Positions 43,370 through 52,161 of a DNA stretch of 64,000 nt are shown piece by piece (within the stretch, counting starts at the first letter, position 1; each line of letters starts with the position of its first letter). The stretch comes from CAYMZZ01 sp044463125. GTDB taxonomy: Bacteria > Bacteroidota > Bacteroidia > Chitinophagales > Chitinophagaceae. The stretch lies in the NCBI GenBank assembly GCA_044463125.1, contig JBIQMS010000004.1, positions 62,001 to 126,000 of the forward strand. Reading direction: 5' to 3'. Below the pieces are notes generated by a model. The model made no database searches. It worked only from the letters and a program-made list of their open reading frames with translations, and was not told where the DNA came from. A program made the translations under genes and the position numbers.

Positions 43370-44674
43370 CGATTTGGAAATGACCTCCGGTAATGGATAC
43401 CGGAGGTCATTTTTTTGAATGATGGTGGCGAAATTGGCAGGCGCGCTCCTTTGGGGTGGTAGTGTCCGCCGCAGGCGGATGTGCAGGTCAGGTCCAGTCT
43501 TGGGCACATATTCAAAACGACCTCCGGTTGCTTTATCAGGTGCATGATATTTAGTTTCCATGCTGCCAAACGATATATCATCTTTTTGCAGAGTGGTAAA
43601 CAGTTTAGCAATTGTACGAAGCATCGGTGCCACACTTTTGTTGATAATGATTTTATCGGCTACCAGAAGGCGAATCAATACAGCCAATTTTGCAACAGAT
43701 AACGAAGTCTGAATTTTAGATTCAGGGTCTATTTGCAAATCTTTGTTCTTTCTTTTAAGGTTAGTTAGTTCTTCATTTCTTATTTTCTCAATTACCCAAT
43801 CGGTCAATTGTTTTTTAACAGAAGGCTGGTTTAATTCATAGCCAATGCCAGGTCTATCTTTTAATTGGGCTATCCGAAATTGTTCAGTCTTCAAAAAAGC
43901 AATATTTCCTTCGATACTATTTTCAACATTTAGCTTGTTCTTAATAAGACTGGTTTCATAATCAATAAAACCTGTGGAGTTAAAGTTGTAGTTAATAAAC
44001 AACTCCCGGATAAATACTTCAGTAATGACAGACGTTGAGGACTCAATCTGGCGGAGTATATTTTTAAGATAATTGATCTTTCGGAAGCTGAGATAGTTTT
44101 CAGGCGTTGTAAACTTTACAGTGATGCATTCTTGCAACACATCAATAATCGGTGATTGAAACAATTTGATTTTCCAGTATTCTAATTTTAGACTTATGCT
44201 ATTCTGAAAATGTTTCAGGTAGTACACAGAAACTTTGAAATCAAAATCAAAATGCTGGTAGAGGAAATTCTGCATAAACTGCAATACTGTTTCCGCTTCA
44301 TTGCACAAGTGCTCATGCATTTCCGATTCCGGTAAGATGTCAGAGAGGTTAATCAATAATGCCTGTACTAACCTTATGTATTGCCCTTTGTCTGAAATGG
44401 CAGTATTATTAATTAGCTCATCCATCAACAACCCAGGTATCAATTCCAGATCGGCCTGCAGACTTTTCAGAATACCTTCATTTTTTAAGTTCTCAAAAAG
44501 GCTTTCTGTGAGTTCTTTTCTGTAACTATTGATTTTAAATAAGCCATACCATTTGCACAGCGCTTGCTGAACAGTTAGTCTATTGTTCAATGAATTTTCT
44601 GAATATTGACTGAGCAATGGCAGCCCCAACATCAGATCACCTGAATGACCGTTTACACTCATCACTGTTTCCAT
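43313..44674 (-). CDS. RteC-like regulator, 3' end replaced by tRNA/att sequence
   Basis: The frame gives 453 residues from the ATG at 44674. Up to about residue 385 it looks like RteC, the excision/transfer regulator of Bacteroides conjugative transposons: a long helical protein with FDFDFKVSVYYLKHF, EYWKIKLFQSP and, near the end, SVAKLAVLIRLLVADKIIINK and SFGSMETKYHAPDKAT. Where RteC proteins finish with a last helix, this frame runs through ACCGGAGGTC into the decayed tRNA, the terminator and the antisense of the intact tRNA-Leu. The final ~70 residues are therefore junk from the junction. It may be non-functional. Confidence 0.6.
   Translation of the reverse strand: METVMSVNGHSGDLMLGLPLLSQYSENSLNNRLTVQQALCKWYGLFKINSYRKELTESLFENLKNEGILKSLQADLELIPGLLMDELINNTAISDKGQYIRLVQALLINLSDILPESEMHEHLCNEAETVLQFMQNFLYQHFDFDFKVSVYYLKHFQNSISLKLEYWKIKLFQSPIIDVLQECITVKFTTPENYLSFRKINYLKNILRQIESSTSVITEVFIRELFINYNFNSTGFIDYETSLIKNKLNVENSIEGNIAFLKTEQFRIAQLKDRPGIGYELNQPSVKKQLTDWVIEKIRNEELTNLKRKNKDLQIDPESKIQTSLSVAKLAVLIRLLVADKIIINKSVAPMLRTIAKLFTTLQKDDISFGSMETKYHAPDKATGGRFEYVPKTGPDLHIRLRRTLPPQRSAPANFATIIQKNDLRYPLPEVISKSCPRLDSNQHSLSATTTSK
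43382..43417 (+). terminator. Terminator after tRNA-Leu(GAG)
   Basis: A perfect 11-base stem (GACCTCCGGTA at 43382-43392 against 43398-43408), a five-base loop, then a T run. The left half-stem GACCTCCGGT reappears at 43519-43528, after the decayed second tRNA copy. Confidence 0.9.
43424..43506 (+). pseudogene. Decayed tRNA-Leu copy at the island boundary
   Basis: This stretch repeats the tRNA-Leu(GAG) just before it: the D-region, most of the anticodon arm and the last bases TCCAGTCTTGGGCAC match. The 5' acceptor strand is lost, the anticodon position reads GGG, the T-loop GTTCGAATCC is scrambled and the variable arm has become a long GC hairpin (TCCGCCGCAGGCGGA). Thirteen bases past its end comes GACCTCCGGT, the half terminator found at the same distance after the intact gene. 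It looks like an old attachment-site duplication. Confidence 0.8.
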
Positions 44675-44778
44675 AGTAAAACTTTTTTTAATGCAAACGG
44701 CAAATGACAAACCAACTATAGTACGTTAACCTGAGTATTTTAATACGTAAACCAGCGTATTTTAATATTAAACTGTAG

Positions 44779-45777
44779 CTAACCGGGTTGCCCAACAGCA
44801 GTGGCTCCCAGTTTGTTGAGCAATTCGAGTTTATTAGAAACTTTTACTTTATCAAAAATATTCTGCACATGTTTTGTTACAGTTCTTTCAGCTATAAACA
44901 ACGTTTCGGCAATTTGCCTGTATGAATTGCCCCGGCAAATGAACAGAACAATTTCCTTTTCCCTTGTGGTTAATCGATAGATGTGGCAGTTTTGCAGAAT
45001 CCTTTCTTCGGCACTTATACGTTCAAGTTCTTTCGTTCTTTTGTTCACTTCCTCCTGTAGTTGTTCATTCCATGTTAAAAGCTGCGTTTCCGATGCAATT
45101 AAGCGCTTATGTTCGTTTCTTACCTGCTCCACAGTTTGTTTTACATGAAGGGCAAGCAGCAACAAAAAACCTGTATTGGTTACCGTAGCTTCTACCGATT
45201 GGCTCAGGTTGAAATAAGCAATAAAAGGTAAACCGACCCATGGCGTTAAACTGAAAAAAAGTACCCCGGCTTCCTCTTTTACATTACTGGATGCAAGTGA
45301 ATAGCTGTATTTATACCGGATAGATCTTTTCAGCGAAGTCAATACCCAAAGTGCATAAACCACCGGAATAATCAGGATATTTTTTGCATGATTGAGATCG
45401 TTGCTTATGGCAAATACAGTTACAAATAATAAATAGGGCAGTACAAGAAAATAAACCACTCCACGCCTGGCATGAAACTCCATTTTCTCTAACCCAAATG
45501 CTTTGTACACATAGTAAGGGAAGTATGCCGGGGTGATAAAGCCTGTCGCATAAGCAATACATTCCTGAACAAAAAAGGAACCCGGTAAATCAGGATCTGG
45601 CAGTAAGCCACCGCTTACATTGTAGGCAAGCAATAATATTATGAGTGCAATATCTAAACCTATTGTTTTATTGTCAGGTCTTGCAAAACGGTGAATAAGC
45701 AGGTAGAAAAATATGACCAGCTCCACGCAGACAAACCCGAAGGTGACCCAATGCATTTCTGTTCCCGGCAATAACAT
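44779..45777 (-). CDS. LuxR-type regulator with seven membrane helices
   Basis: 332 residues. Seven hydrophobic segments fill residues 8-205 (for example VELVIFFYLLIHRF, GVVYFLVLPYLLFVTVFAIS), followed by a coiled coil (EQVRNEHKRLIASETQLL) and a C-terminal LuxR helix-turn-helix (LTTREKEIVLFICRGNSYRQ, AERTVTKHVQNIFDKV). Thus a membrane receptor is fused directly to a DNA-binding domain. The ligand and target genes are unknown. It lies about 100 bases upstream of the RteC-like gene on the same strand. Confidence 0.85.
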   Translation of the reverse strand: MLLPGTEMHWVTFGFVCVELVIFFYLLIHRFARPDNKTIGLDIALIILLLAYNVSGGLLPDPDLPGSFFVQECIAYATGFITPAYFPYYVYKAFGLEKMEFHARRGVVYFLVLPYLLFVTVFAISNDLNHAKNILIIPVVYALWVLTSLKRSIRYKYSYSLASSNVKEEAGVLFFSLTPWVGLPFIAYFNLSQSVEATVTNTGFLLLLALHVKQTVEQVRNEHKRLIASETQLLTWNEQLQEEVNKRTKELERISAEERILQNCHIYRLTTREKEIVLFICRGNSYRQIAETLFIAERTVTKHVQNIFDKVKVSNKLELLNKLGATAVGQPG

Positions 45778-45792
45778 AGCACAACAATTATC

Positions 45793-46363
45793 TTATACTC
45801 TTTTCATGCAGTATAGCGTATATCCAAAATCGAGATCCAGGTATGTTTTAAATCCATGCTTTTCATACCAGGGCAGGTTTTTTATAGTAGATGTTTCGAG
45901 ACAGATTGTTCTTTTTTGCGAAAGCCCTTCCTGAATGATGGACTCCAATAATTTACTTCCAATTCCATTGCCCTGGTCTGTTGGATCAACGCCAATAAAC
46001 CACAGGTAATAAATTATCCCACCAGGATGAATTTTGTTTATCGCAGCTTCACGTTTCATTGCCTTTTTTATATTGGCAAGACCAATTGCCGATACTGCCA
46101 GTTTAGTATCCAGCAAAATAGAACGAAGAGTTGTTTTTCTTTTTGTCGGGCAAAAGTATCAAAGCGCAACCTTTTTTATCTTCAGACATAAACACATCAC
46201 CGAATGAATGGCAGAGATCAAACGAATATGCCATCAGGTTCCTGATTCGTTGCTTTCTTTTTGCATCCTGTTGAATGATATAGTTAACGCTTTTGTTATC
46301 ATCAAAAGCGTTAGAAAGTATCTTAACAATTTGATTCTTATCTTCAATACCTGCTCTTATCAT
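45793..46363 (-). pseudogene. GNAT acetyltransferase split by a one-base frameshift
   Basis: Two overlapping frames together make one GNAT protein. The first (46363 down to 46103) has the N-terminal half ending at LLPDKKK; the second (46116 down to 45793) has the acetyl-CoA-binding half, YYLWFIGVDPTDQGNGIGSKLL (Q/RxxGxG/A motif) and NLPWYEKHGFKTY. Removing one A from the A-run at about 46134-46138 (T-run on the plus strand) joins them smoothly. It is either a real frameshift, a sequencing error in a homopolymer, or slippage. It follows the LuxR gene by 16 bases. Confidence 0.8.
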
Positions 46364-46601
46364 AAGACCATTTTATGAGGCAAATTTCCTCCTAATTAAA
46401 TCTCAAAATTCATTCCGTTTGGTTTGAAAAAGTTTTGCGTAAAAGCAGGAATGTTTTGCAATCGGGATTATTTTCAGCTAAGTTCTGCTGGTTTTAATAA
46501 AACCCCAAGCCGATTGTTGTTTTTTGGATTTGTTTTGAGTAAGAATGTCTTCAAATATCCGGTTTGTTACATTTTTGGAGAAATTTGTAACAAACTCGGT
46601 C

Positions 46602-47135
46602 TTAGTTAAGCATTTTTTTCAACTCGTTATCAGTTGCTTTGTAGTTATATTCCTTCAGATATTTAATGATTGCAGAAAGACGGAGAATATCTTCTGCACC
46701 TGCATTTCTCAATGCCTTAAATAGTTTTTTGAACCTGACATCATCTTTACTATTTATGGTCTTTGATTCTTTTCGAAATAATTCCAAATCTTCAGGAAGT
46801 TCAAAATCTATAGGCGATAATCCTGCATCGGCCAGGCAATTGAAAATAAACCGTTCCATACCGGGCACTATCTGGATAATATAATGGTGCCTTATTTTAT
46901 GTTTATGCAAAATAAGTCCATCCGACTTACCGATTTCAGTGAACTCCTTCAGGTAATCTACTTCTTTTTTGTCCTTATCAATAACACCTACAGCAAAGCT
47001 ATCGGTAAACTTTTCCTTCATCACTTTAGTAACAGTGCCGCACCCTTTCTGATGATTGTATTGCTTTTGTGGGGGAACCAATGTCTCCACCAGATTAGTG
47101 TCTACGTAGCATTCAGGGATAACAGCCAGGTCCAT
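46602..47135 (-). CDS. Short TOPRIM-like protein paired with an AAA ATPase
   Basis: 177 residues. VIPECYVDTNLVETL at the start places a Glu (residue 8) after a first strand, and FAVGVIDKDKKEVDYL places Asp-x-Asp at residues 53-55, the E...DxD pattern of TOPRIM nuclease/primase folds. The C-terminal half is helical (LFRKESKTINSKDDVRFKKL). I do not recognise a named family. Its start overlaps the stop of the AAA ATPase gene by one base, so they are coupled, as in OLD-type, PARIS and related ATPase-plus-TOPRIM defence pairs. Confidence 0.6.
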   Translation of the reverse strand: MDLAVIPECYVDTNLVETLVPPQKQYNHQKGCGTVTKVMKEKFTDSFAVGVIDKDKKEVDYLKEFTEIGKSDGLILHKHKIRHHYIIQIVPGMERFIFNCLADAGLSPIDFELPEDLELFRKESKTINSKDDVRFKKLFKALRNAGAEDILRLSAIIKYLKEYNYKATDNELKKMLN

Positions 47136-48121
47136 TAAACGAAACTTTCATTATTGGTAAATAGGTCCACTCCACTTTGAAACACATCATGCATCTCATC
47201 GTCGCTTAACTTTCTCAATCTTGTTTCATGATGTTCGTAATGCACAACAAAAACTGAAAGCTCTGACCTACTGTTTTCCAGCAAATCATTTAAGATAAAA
47301 GGACTATGTGTGGCAATGAAGTATTGATTATCCTTTTTATAGATCATTTCCTGAGTCAGATGGGCCATATAAGGAGGAAAGGAATGAGCTTCAGGTTCTT
47401 CAAAAAGAAGAATACTATTATTATTTGATGCAATTGCAGCCTTAAAGAAAATAATGCGTTGCAGGGTATCTGCAATCGAATTATACGGGATCAGAAATAT
47501 TGAATTTTGTTCTTCTGATTGAATGATTTTAATTGTCTGGCTGCTTTTGTCAAATGCGATTTCAAGATTGTATTCTTTAAAAAGGCGAAGTACCTGCTGC
47601 TTTAGTTCATCATAGTTTTCAATTACGCTTAAGAGATTAAATCCAAACGGAGGTATCAGATATTTTGAATGCGACCTACGGTATTTAATTTCGGTTTTAA
47701 AAACATATTTCTTAATTGGCGCTTCGTATTGCTCGTTCTTAAAGCCACCTTTTACATTAAATTTCTCATCAACTTTATAATTAAACGAATTACTATAAAA
47801 ATCAAGCTCAATTTTTAAACCCTCTTTGGGATTATATCCTAGTCTGCATTCGCCTTCGTTTGTCTTAATTTTTGCATCTCTTTCGATGTTCCCATTATAA
47901 AATAATTCTGTTTCATTCTCAAGCCTGATGAGATTAGAAAGTTTTTTTGAGGTGTTTTCTTTCAAATAAGGGATAGAAAACAAAGAAAGTGCCTCGATAA
48001 TGTTTGACTTGCCAACATTAGGACGACCAATAAAAAGATTTATCCTTTTAAGATTATCAATTTCAAGCTGCTTGATTGACTTAAAATTTTCTATAGAAAT
48101 ATGATCAAGAAAATTCCTCAT
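47135..48121 (-). CDS. AAA15/SMC-like ATPase (OLD/RloA type)
   Basis: 328 residues. ISIENFKSIKQLEIDNLKRI is the N-terminal strand of the family; Walker A is IGRPNVGKSN (residues 31-40), Walker B ILLFEEPEAHS (237-247), and the switch region FIATHSPFILNDLL (268-281). The region between is short, so no zinc hook or long coiled coil is present. ATPases of this type sense phage or damaged DNA and drive a partner nuclease. It sits between an HTH gene (11 bases away) and the TOPRIM-like gene (one-base overlap). Confidence 0.85.
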   Translation of the reverse strand: MRNFLDHISIENFKSIKQLEIDNLKRINLFIGRPNVGKSNIIEALSLFSIPYLKENTSKKLSNLIRLENETELFYNGNIERDAKIKTNEGECRLGYNPKEGLKIELDFYSNSFNYKVDEKFNVKGGFKNEQYEAPIKKYVFKTEIKYRRSHSKYLIPPFGFNLLSVIENYDELKQQVLRLFKEYNLEIAFDKSSQTIKIIQSEEQNSIFLIPYNSIADTLQRIIFFKAAIASNNNSILLFEEPEAHSFPPYMAHLTQEMIYKKDNQYFIATHSPFILNDLLENSRSELSVFVVHYEHHETRLRKLSDDEMHDVFQSGVDLFTNNESFV

Positions 48122-48132
48122 GATGTTAAGCC

Positions 48133-48423
48133 TTACTTGGCTTTATCTTTTTTAATTTTTTGTCCAGAATTTATATCGTTGATTACAAGACGAAAAACTT
48201 CGACCGGATCTACCTCAAATAAAGAAGCCAGTGCGGTTATATCTTTAACCGTAAGCATATCTCCGGTGTTAACTCGTCTTCGAAGAGTATTATAATTTAT
48301 CTTCATATCCTCCCTAACGGTAGACAAAGGAATGATTGTAAACACATCCTTTAAACCGTTAATTCCCTTTGAATCAATCAAAGATTTAATGGCCTTGTAG
48401 CGCTGATCTTTAAATGCTTTCAT
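48133..48423 (-). CDS. Small helix-turn-helix protein
   Basis: 96 residues. STVREDMKINYNTLRRRVNTG, TVKDITALASLFEVDPVEVFRL resemble an XRE/Cro-like DNA-binding helix set, followed by a basic tail (KIKKDKAK). It is first in the three-gene minus-strand group with the AAA ATPase and the TOPRIM-like protein, and is probably their repressor. The divergent promoter region toward the sigma pseudogene is 48424-48600. Confidence 0.7.
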   Translation of the reverse strand: MKAFKDQRYKAIKSLIDSKGINGLKDVFTIIPLSTVREDMKINYNTLRRRVNTGDMLTVKDITALASLFEVDPVEVFRLVINDINSGQKIKKDKAK

Positions 48424-48600
48424 TTTCTATTTGTAAAATAGGCCACCGGGCTTGAGCAAGGATGAGAATTTACTATTATTGAATTATAATAATGCATAAA
48501 TAGAAAATAATAGTTTATATTTGAATTGTTTGGAGCTCTATTTAGTTCAGGTACTTGCTGCCTGTGAATTATGTGAATTCACTTTTCAAATGGATATCCC

Positions 48601-49203
48601 TTGAGTTTGCGTCCTGTAGATACTTCCACTTTTAATGAATATGCCTCATTGTTTCAAAGAGGTGACGAAAAAGCACTGGCCTACTTTTACCACTAGTTTC
48701 ACCCCACTTTGGCTCTTTATGCCCACCGCTGGGTAGAAGACCGCTCCATTGCCGAAGAAATAGCTTCAGAAGCACTTGTAAAAACATGGAAGATGCACTC
48801 GAAGCTGGACAGCTATGGCGCCATCCGGGCATACCTGTATAAGGTCGTTCAACGGGACAGTCTTGCGTACATCCGCAAGGAAAAGAAAAGAACCGATATG
48901 CACCAGCAATCGCAGCCTTCCCAATCCATTTCAGATACCCCGTTTGACCATGTAGTACGTAGCGAGGTGTACCGTATCATTCATACCGCCCTTAAAGACC
49001 TTTCTCCAGCCAACCGCAAGGTCATCATCATGCACTACCTGGAGGGCAAAACCACCGGCCAGATAGCACGGGAATTAAAAGTGCACCCAAGCACGGTTAA
49101 AACTCAAAAAAACAGGGGTTTACAAGCCTTGCGCAAACAGCTACTGCGCCCAATATTAATCTTGGTTTATTTTTTGGTGAAATTTTTATTGCCTCCACTG
49201 TAA
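48601..49203 (+). pseudogene. ECF sigma factor (FecI-like) with internal amber codon
   Basis: A continuous frame from TTG at 48601 (SLRPVDTSTFNEYASLFQRG) to 49203 reads as an ECF sigma factor, but codon 32 is TAG (48694-48696), just where family members have the start of region 2 (FYH-stop-FHPTLALYAHRW). Region 2 (EEIASEALVKTWKM) and region 4 (LSPANRKVIIMHYLEGKTTGQIAREL, HPSTVKTQKNRGLQAL) are intact after the stop. A reinitiation at TTG 48709 would give 164 residues lacking the beginning of region 2. The FecR gene follows 53 bases later. Confidence 0.82.
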
Positions 49204-49256
49204 ACCTTTTTTTCGCTTTGATGCTTTCTCTTATTTGCTTGCTTTAACTTAATAGC

Positions 49257-50456
49257 ATGAAACAAAATCCTTACAGCGATATGGATCAACCGGCATACCG
49301 TATTGCCTACCTTATAGCAGGTTTTATCAGGAATACGATTACAGAAAAAGAGCATGACGAACTGGATGATTGGGTAAATGAAAGCGATGATAATATGCGG
49401 CTCTTTGAAGAATTGACTGATGAACGAAATCTTGAAGCCAATCTTGCATGGATGGATAAGGTGCAAACGGAACAATCGTATAAGACATTGCAGGAAAAAG
49501 GTGCATTTGATGTACACCGAAAAAGGTTTCAGCTAAGGCCTGTATGGATAGCGGCAGCAAGTGTTGTTTTGATTGCAGGGATCTTTTTTATATACCGTTA
49601 TACCGGTAAAGAAAATACGAATAACAACAGTATTGCTGTTTCTGATACTACACAATTAAAACCAGGTGGTAACCGTGCAACACTGACCCTTGATGATGGT
49701 TCCGTTATTGATTTAACAACGGCTAACAACGGAATAATTGAAATTGGTAAAGGCTCTCATGTGAACAAACCGGCCGATGGAGAGTTGGTGTATGATGCGG
49801 GTGTTTCACCAATTGAAACCCCGTCTATTCATACACTCTCCACACCGGTGGGTGGGCAATACCAGGTTACACTGCCAGATGGAACTAAGGTATGGCTGAA
49901 TGCGGCAACAAAATTGATATATCCATCGAAGTTTGCTTCCAATGAACGCAAAGTAGAAATTGATGGTGAAGCCTATTTTGAAGTAGCAAAAAATGATAAA
50001 CAGCCTTTTCGTGTAGTGCTGCAGGATGGTTCCACCGTTACCGTGTTAGGTACTCATTTTAATGTTATGTCCTACGCTAACGAAACGCAAAAAGAAATAA
50101 CACTTCTGGAAGGTAAAGTAGCTGTTTCAAAAAATAATAGCGTAGAAAATCTTGGGCCCGGAACACAGGCAATAGTTAAGGTAGATGCAATAACCAAAAG
50201 AACCGGAATTGATACGGAAGAAATTACTGCATGGAAAAACGGCCTCTTTGTTTTTCATGATGCAACTATTGAATCCATCATGAAGCAGGTAGAAAGATGG
50301 TATGATGCAAAAGTGATGTACCAAGGAGATGTCAAACAATTATTCAATGCAAGCATATTGCGGAGCGAACCACTGTCAAAGCTTCTGCGTTTGCTGGAAC
50401 TTAACGGATATGTACATTTTAAAATTGAAAACAAAACGATTTATGTATTACCCTGA
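49257..50456 (+). CDS. FecR-family anti-sigma factor
   Basis: 399 residues. The cytoplasmic N-terminus (HDELDDWVNESDDNMRLFEEL) is followed by a single membrane helix (PVWIAAASVVLIAGIFFIY, about residues 92-110), the FecR domain (TPVGGQYQVTLPDGTKVWLN, EVAKNDKQPFRV, VLGTHFNVMSY) and a C-terminal DUF4974 domain (TIESIMKQVERWYDAKVMYQ). It would hold a FecI-type sigma factor until a TonB receptor signals. Its sigma partner is broken and its receptor truncated, so it may now have no partners in this cluster. Confidence 0.92.
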   Translation: MKQNPYSDMDQPAYRIAYLIAGFIRNTITEKEHDELDDWVNESDDNMRLFEELTDERNLEANLAWMDKVQTEQSYKTLQEKGAFDVHRKRFQLRPVWIAAASVVLIAGIFFIYRYTGKENTNNNSIAVSDTTQLKPGGNRATLTLDDGSVIDLTTANNGIIEIGKGSHVNKPADGELVYDAGVSPIETPSIHTLSTPVGGQYQVTLPDGTKVWLNAATKLIYPSKFASNERKVEIDGEAYFEVAKNDKQPFRVVLQDGSTVTVLGTHFNVMSYANETQKEITLLEGKVAVSKNNSVENLGPGTQAIVKVDAITKRTGIDTEEITAWKNGLFVFHDATIESIMKQVERWYDAKVMYQGDVKQLFNASILRSEPLSKLLRLLELNGYVHFKIENKTIYVLP

Positions 50457-50491
50457 CGATTAAATAAACCAACGGTTAATACAAACAAAAA

Positions 50492-50518
50492 GCCGGAAGT
50501 GTTACTAGCACTGCCGGC
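50492..50518 (+). terminator. Hairpin between fecR-like and receptor genes
   Basis: GCCGG at 50492-50496 pairs with CCGGC at 50514-50518, with AGTG/CACT inside and one mismatch. No T-run follows, so it may be an attenuator or mRNA processing site. Confidence 0.4.
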
Positions 50519-50589
50519 GGAGTTTGGGTTAACCCTTACTATCAACTGAGGCTATCAACTGAATTCAGAAACCCAAACGTTACAAAGCT

Positions 50590-52086
50590 ATGCAAATTAT
50601 TACTGCGGGAGAAAGACTTAAGTGCATACTAACTATGAAACTTTTAATCGTGTTTACCGTAATCGCCTGCCTTCAGGCTTCGGCAAGAAGCTATGGTCAA
50701 ACAGTGTCTTTATCTCTCCAAAACGCTCCGTTAGAAAAAGCCTTTAAAGAAATAAAAAGACAAACAGGTTACTCCTTTGTTTATACAAGGGCACAACTTA
50801 AAAACACCATCCCCATTACATACCAGGTAAAGAACGGCTCTTTAAAAGATGTGCTTGAACAGTGCTTCCGCAATCAACCTTTATCATTTGTAATTGAAGA
50901 CCGCTATATAGTGGTGCAGACAAAAACTGCCGTTAACTCATCAATACCTTTTAATCTTTCAGCAGTTGACGTCTCTGGCAAGGTTATTAACGAAACTGGG
51001 GAGCCATTAGCAGGCGTAACAGTTATGGCAAAAAAATCCAATAAAGGAGGTCAAACCAATGAACGGGGTGAATTTTCTTTAAAAGAAATTGCCGAAGATG
51101 ATGCACTTATTATCACAAGTGTGGGATATTATAAAGAGGAGGTATCAGTAAATAACCAAAGCTATTTTTTGATCAGATTGAGATTTGCTGTCGGTAGCCT
51201 CGAAGAGACAATTATCAAAGGCTATTATTCTACTTCAAAAAGATTAAATACAGGAAGCGTTTCAAAAATTCGCTCTGAAGATATTAGTAGGCAGCCGGTA
51301 TCAAACCCTTTGGCCGCACTACAGGGCAGTTCACCGGGCTTGTTAGTAACACAATCAAATGGCCTTCCAGGATCAAATTTTAATGTTTCAATCAGGGGCT
51401 ATAATTCGATCCAGAATGGCAATAGCCCGCTTTATATTATTGATGGTGTACCCTTCATTAATGATGCTGATGTACTTACACAACGAAGTGTAATTAATGC
51501 CTCAAGCCCTTTCAATACAATAGACCCGTCTCAAATCGAAAGCATAGAGATACTTAAAGATGCTGATGCAACCGCAATATATGGATCGCGAGGTGCAAAC
51601 GGAGTGATACTAATAACAACAAAAAAAGGGAAATCCGAGAAAATAAAGACAGAAGCAAGCATATATGCTGGATGGGGGCAGATAACAAGGACAATGAAGA
51701 TGATGAATACCTCCCAATATTTAGAAATGAGACGGGAAGCTTTCAAAAACGATGCAGAAATAATCACTCCTGCCAACGGCTATGATTTAATGGTTTGGGA
51801 TACTACCCGATATACCGACTTCAAGAAAGAGCTAATCGGAAATACATCTCAGATCAATAACGCCACGATCCACATTTCAGGTGGAAGTTCTCTTATTAAT
51901 TTCTCTTCAGGAATCAATTATTACAGGGAATCAACCGTATTTCCTGGCAATAGCTCAAGTAATCGTTTTAGCGCTTATTCAGGGATAGCATACAAATCAC
52001 CAGATAAAAAACTTGATCTTAGCATAAGCAGTAGTTATGCTTCGGATAAAAGCGACCTTATTCAGGAAGACCTCACTCAGTTTTAA
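50590..52086 (+). CDS. SusC/RagA-type TonB-dependent receptor, barrel truncated
   Basis: 498 residues; complete relatives have about 1000-1150. A signal peptide, an STN (secretin/TonB N-terminal) domain (LEKAFKEIKRQTGYSFVYT), a carboxypeptidase-regulatory-like domain (VSGKVINETGEPLAGVTVMA), and a plug (RGYNSIQNGNSPLYIIDGVP, ADATAIYGSRGANGVILITT) are present, but the beta-barrel stops after only a few strands at ASDKSDLIQEDLTQF. The next gene begins 75 bases later and no other frame continues the barrel, so the remainder was deleted. It cannot form a normal channel. STN suggests it once signalled to the FecR/FecI pair. Confidence 0.85.
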   Translation: MQIITAGERLKCILTMKLLIVFTVIACLQASARSYGQTVSLSLQNAPLEKAFKEIKRQTGYSFVYTRAQLKNTIPITYQVKNGSLKDVLEQCFRNQPLSFVIEDRYIVVQTKTAVNSSIPFNLSAVDVSGKVINETGEPLAGVTVMAKKSNKGGQTNERGEFSLKEIAEDDALIITSVGYYKEEVSVNNQSYFLIRLRFAVGSLEETIIKGYYSTSKRLNTGSVSKIRSEDISRQPVSNPLAALQGSSPGLLVTQSNGLPGSNFNVSIRGYNSIQNGNSPLYIIDGVPFINDADVLTQRSVINASSPFNTIDPSQIESIEILKDADATAIYGSRGANGVILITTKKGKSEKIKTEASIYAGWGQITRTMKMMNTSQYLEMRREAFKNDAEIITPANGYDLMVWDTTRYTDFKKELIGNTSQINNATIHISGGSSLINFSSGINYYRESTVFPGNSSSNRFSAYSGIAYKSPDKKLDLSISSSYASDKSDLIQEDLTQF

Positions 52087-52161
52087 AAAAAGGTAAAAAC
52101 CCAATGGCAGGGCATAATCATTAATAAAAATTCAATCATTAATTTAAAAAAAAATAAAACA

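Noticed and set aside
43258..43635. 125-codon minus-strand frame across both tRNA copies
   Set aside because: Its residues come from reading tRNA-Leu and its terminator backwards, a well-known spurious ORF.
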